Shown: in pieces, positions 33,828 through 34,513 of the stretch | Numbering within the stretch: position 1 is the stretch's first letter | How the letters are laid out: every line of letters begins with the position of its first letter | Source: Deltaproteobacteria bacterium | GTDB lineage: Bacteria > JAEEML01 | Assembly: GCA_016283195.1 (NCBI GenBank) | Contig: JAEEML010000009.1 | Coordinates: 1-34,513 of the forward strand | Direction: 5' to 3' | DNA: 34,513 bases | Position numbers and translations under genes: made by a program | The notes under the pieces: generated by a model | The model's database searches: none | What the model saw: the letters and a program-made list of their open reading frames with translations, nothing else | Told to the model about the DNA's origin: nothing

Positions 33828-33844
33828 GCCCGCCGCAGGCGGGC
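33828..33844. repeat. GC-rich perfect inverted repeat
   Basis: GCCCGCC (33828-33834) and GGCGGGC (33838-33844) form a 7-bp perfect GC stem over a 3-base loop, flanked by AAA on the left. It lies between the divergent dcw operon and lipoprotein gene, upstream of both promoter regions, so it is not an obvious terminator. It may be a dispersed palindromic element or an extruding hairpin. Confidence 0.55.
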
Positions 33845-33927
33845 GATCGCGCAAATTTTCCAAAAATTTTCCAGGCCAACCTGCATATTGCTCTTGAAAA
33901 GGCATAATATAAAAGCTAGCCTGTATA

Positions 33928-33948
33928 TTAGGTCTTGAAAAGACCTAA
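33928..33948 (+). promoter_or_regulatory. Palindrome upstream of the Cys-rich lipoprotein
   Basis: TTAGGTCTT (33928-33936) and AAGACCTAA (33940-33948) form a perfect 9-bp stem around a GAA loop, 41 bases before the ATG. It could be an operator or a leader hairpin. TTGAAA at 33894-33899 is a possible -35 upstream but the matching -10 is poor, so no promoter is called. The rest of 33845-33988 shows nothing clear. Confidence 0.4.
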
Positions 33949-33988
33949 GCGCGAAAATCGGTTCGCCTTTCCAAGTTTGAGGTGCAGA

Positions 33989-34513
33989 ATGAAACTTTCC
34001 CCCCGCCTGATTCTTGCTCCCTCCCTTATTGCCTTAAGCATGCTTACAGGTTGCCCGGATAAGCCTTTGCCACCCAGTGATACCGGGCAGCTCGGTGACC
34101 AGTGCGATGCGGAGCATGACTGTATGCCCGGCCTAATATGCGAAAACGGCCTGTGCAGAAAAGTCTGTCTTGATAACAGCGATTGCCCGGAAAATTCCGC
34201 TTGCCAGAATGGCCGCTGTGTCAAAAACACTACCGCCGCCCCGCGCAAAGAAGGCGAAAGTTGTAACGATAACCAACTCTGCGCCACCGGACTCGATTGC
34301 CAAAACGGCATTTGCAAAAAGCCCTGCACCGGTAAAAACGATTGCCTGGATGGCGAAATATGCCAAAACGGCAAGTGCATTCCGGAAGAAAAGCTCCCCG
34401 AGCGCGGCGAGCCCTGCACCGCTCAGGGAAAGTGTAAAGCCGGACTTACCTGTATTGAGCAAATATGCCAAAAAGAGTGCACTCTCGATGAGGATTGCGG
34501 CGACCCGGCGCTA
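33989..34513 (+). CDS. Cys-rich repeat lipoprotein (partial, cut by window end)
   Basis: Open from an ATG at 33989 to the edge, 175 codons with no stop. GAGGTG lies four bases before the start. The signal peptide ends in a perfect lipobox LTGC (Cys22), so the protein is probably anchored to the membrane. The mature part is a tandem array with eight Cys per unit: Cys39, 45, 51, 56, 60, 66, 72, 77, then Cys92 to 130 and Cys143 to 170 with the same spacing (6,6,5,4,6,6,5). Each unit reads roughly GLxCxNGxCxKxC and then DCxxxxxCxNGxC. This is the Dickkopf/EGF-like style of repeat seen in large surface lipoproteins of Myxococcota and Bradymonadales. The function is unknown; extracellular, disulfide-rich binding or display is likely. 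It diverges from the dcw operon. Confidence 0.85.
   Translation, partial: MKLSPRLILAPSLIALSMLTGCPDKPLPPSDTGQLGDQCDAEHDCMPGLICENGLCRKVCLDNSDCPENSACQNGRCVKNTTAAPRKEGESCNDNQLCATGLDCQNGICKKPCTGKNDCLDGEICQNGKCIPEEKLPERGEPCTAQGKCKAGLTCIEQICQKECTLDEDCGDPAL

Noticed and set aside
33828-33844. Intrinsic terminator
   Set aside because: No gene on either strand ends nearby; both neighbours start outward from this spacer, and the T run is only three bases.

Overview
The window looks like a chromosomal segment of a Gram-negative-type bacterium, most likely an uncultivated lineage related to the former Deltaproteobacteria or Myxococcota. The clues are the complete division and cell wall (dcw) cluster, a meso-diaminopimelate-type MurE, two predicted secreted lipoproteins (a beta-helix protein and a Cys-rich repeat protein of a style common in Myxococcota and Bradymonadales), and the SmpB, HtpG and TrkAH set. 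This placement is an inference; there is no rRNA or other taxonomic anchor. No tRNA, rRNA, insertion sequence, prophage or CRISPR array was seen.

Layout. (1) 148-5250, plus strand: smpB, a GH36-like alpha-galactosidase relative, and a large DUF2723/TMEM260-type membrane protein. (2) 5269-9638, plus strand: a likely promoter and structured leader, then a coiled-coil/GAF sensor protein, a stand-alone CheY-like receiver, trkA and trkH, closely spaced and probably co-transcribed. (3) 9690-12445: htpG (minus) diverges from a secreted CAP-domain protein (plus). (4) 12473-15263: two small tandem repeats, a beta-helix lipoprotein built on an exact 177-residue period, a CRP-like palindrome, an orphan YoeB-family toxin with a TTG start and no visible antitoxin, and a stand-alone cyclic-nucleotide-binding domain protein with a strong promoter. 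(5) 15284-33701, minus strand: the dcw operon in the order mraZ, rsmH, ftsL, ftsI(PASTA), murE-murF fusion, mraY, murD, ftsW, murG, murC, ddl, ftsQ, ftsA, ftsZ, followed by a diacylglycerol-kinase-family gene. murB is absent from its frequent place between murC and ddl. (6) 33702-34513: the dcw promoter with MraZ-type boxes, two palindromes, and a divergent Cys-rich lipoprotein cut by the window end.

Function. The dcw genes make the muropeptide precursor (MurC, D, EF, Ddl), load it on the lipid carrier (MraY, MurG), and supply the septal polymerase, transpeptidase and scaffold (FtsW, FtsI, FtsL, FtsQ, FtsA, FtsZ). MraZ probably controls the operon through repeats in its own promoter. The GAF, CheY and Trk genes suggest signal-linked potassium uptake, but that link rests only on neighbourhood.

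Most of the window is well-understood core machinery. The parts most worth a second look are the orphan toxin, the MraZ boxes, the GH36 relative that lacks the usual WCSW motif, the leader with competing hairpins before the GAF gene, the CRP-like site, and the precise repeat architecture of the two lipoproteins. I found no convincing wholly new multi-gene system.
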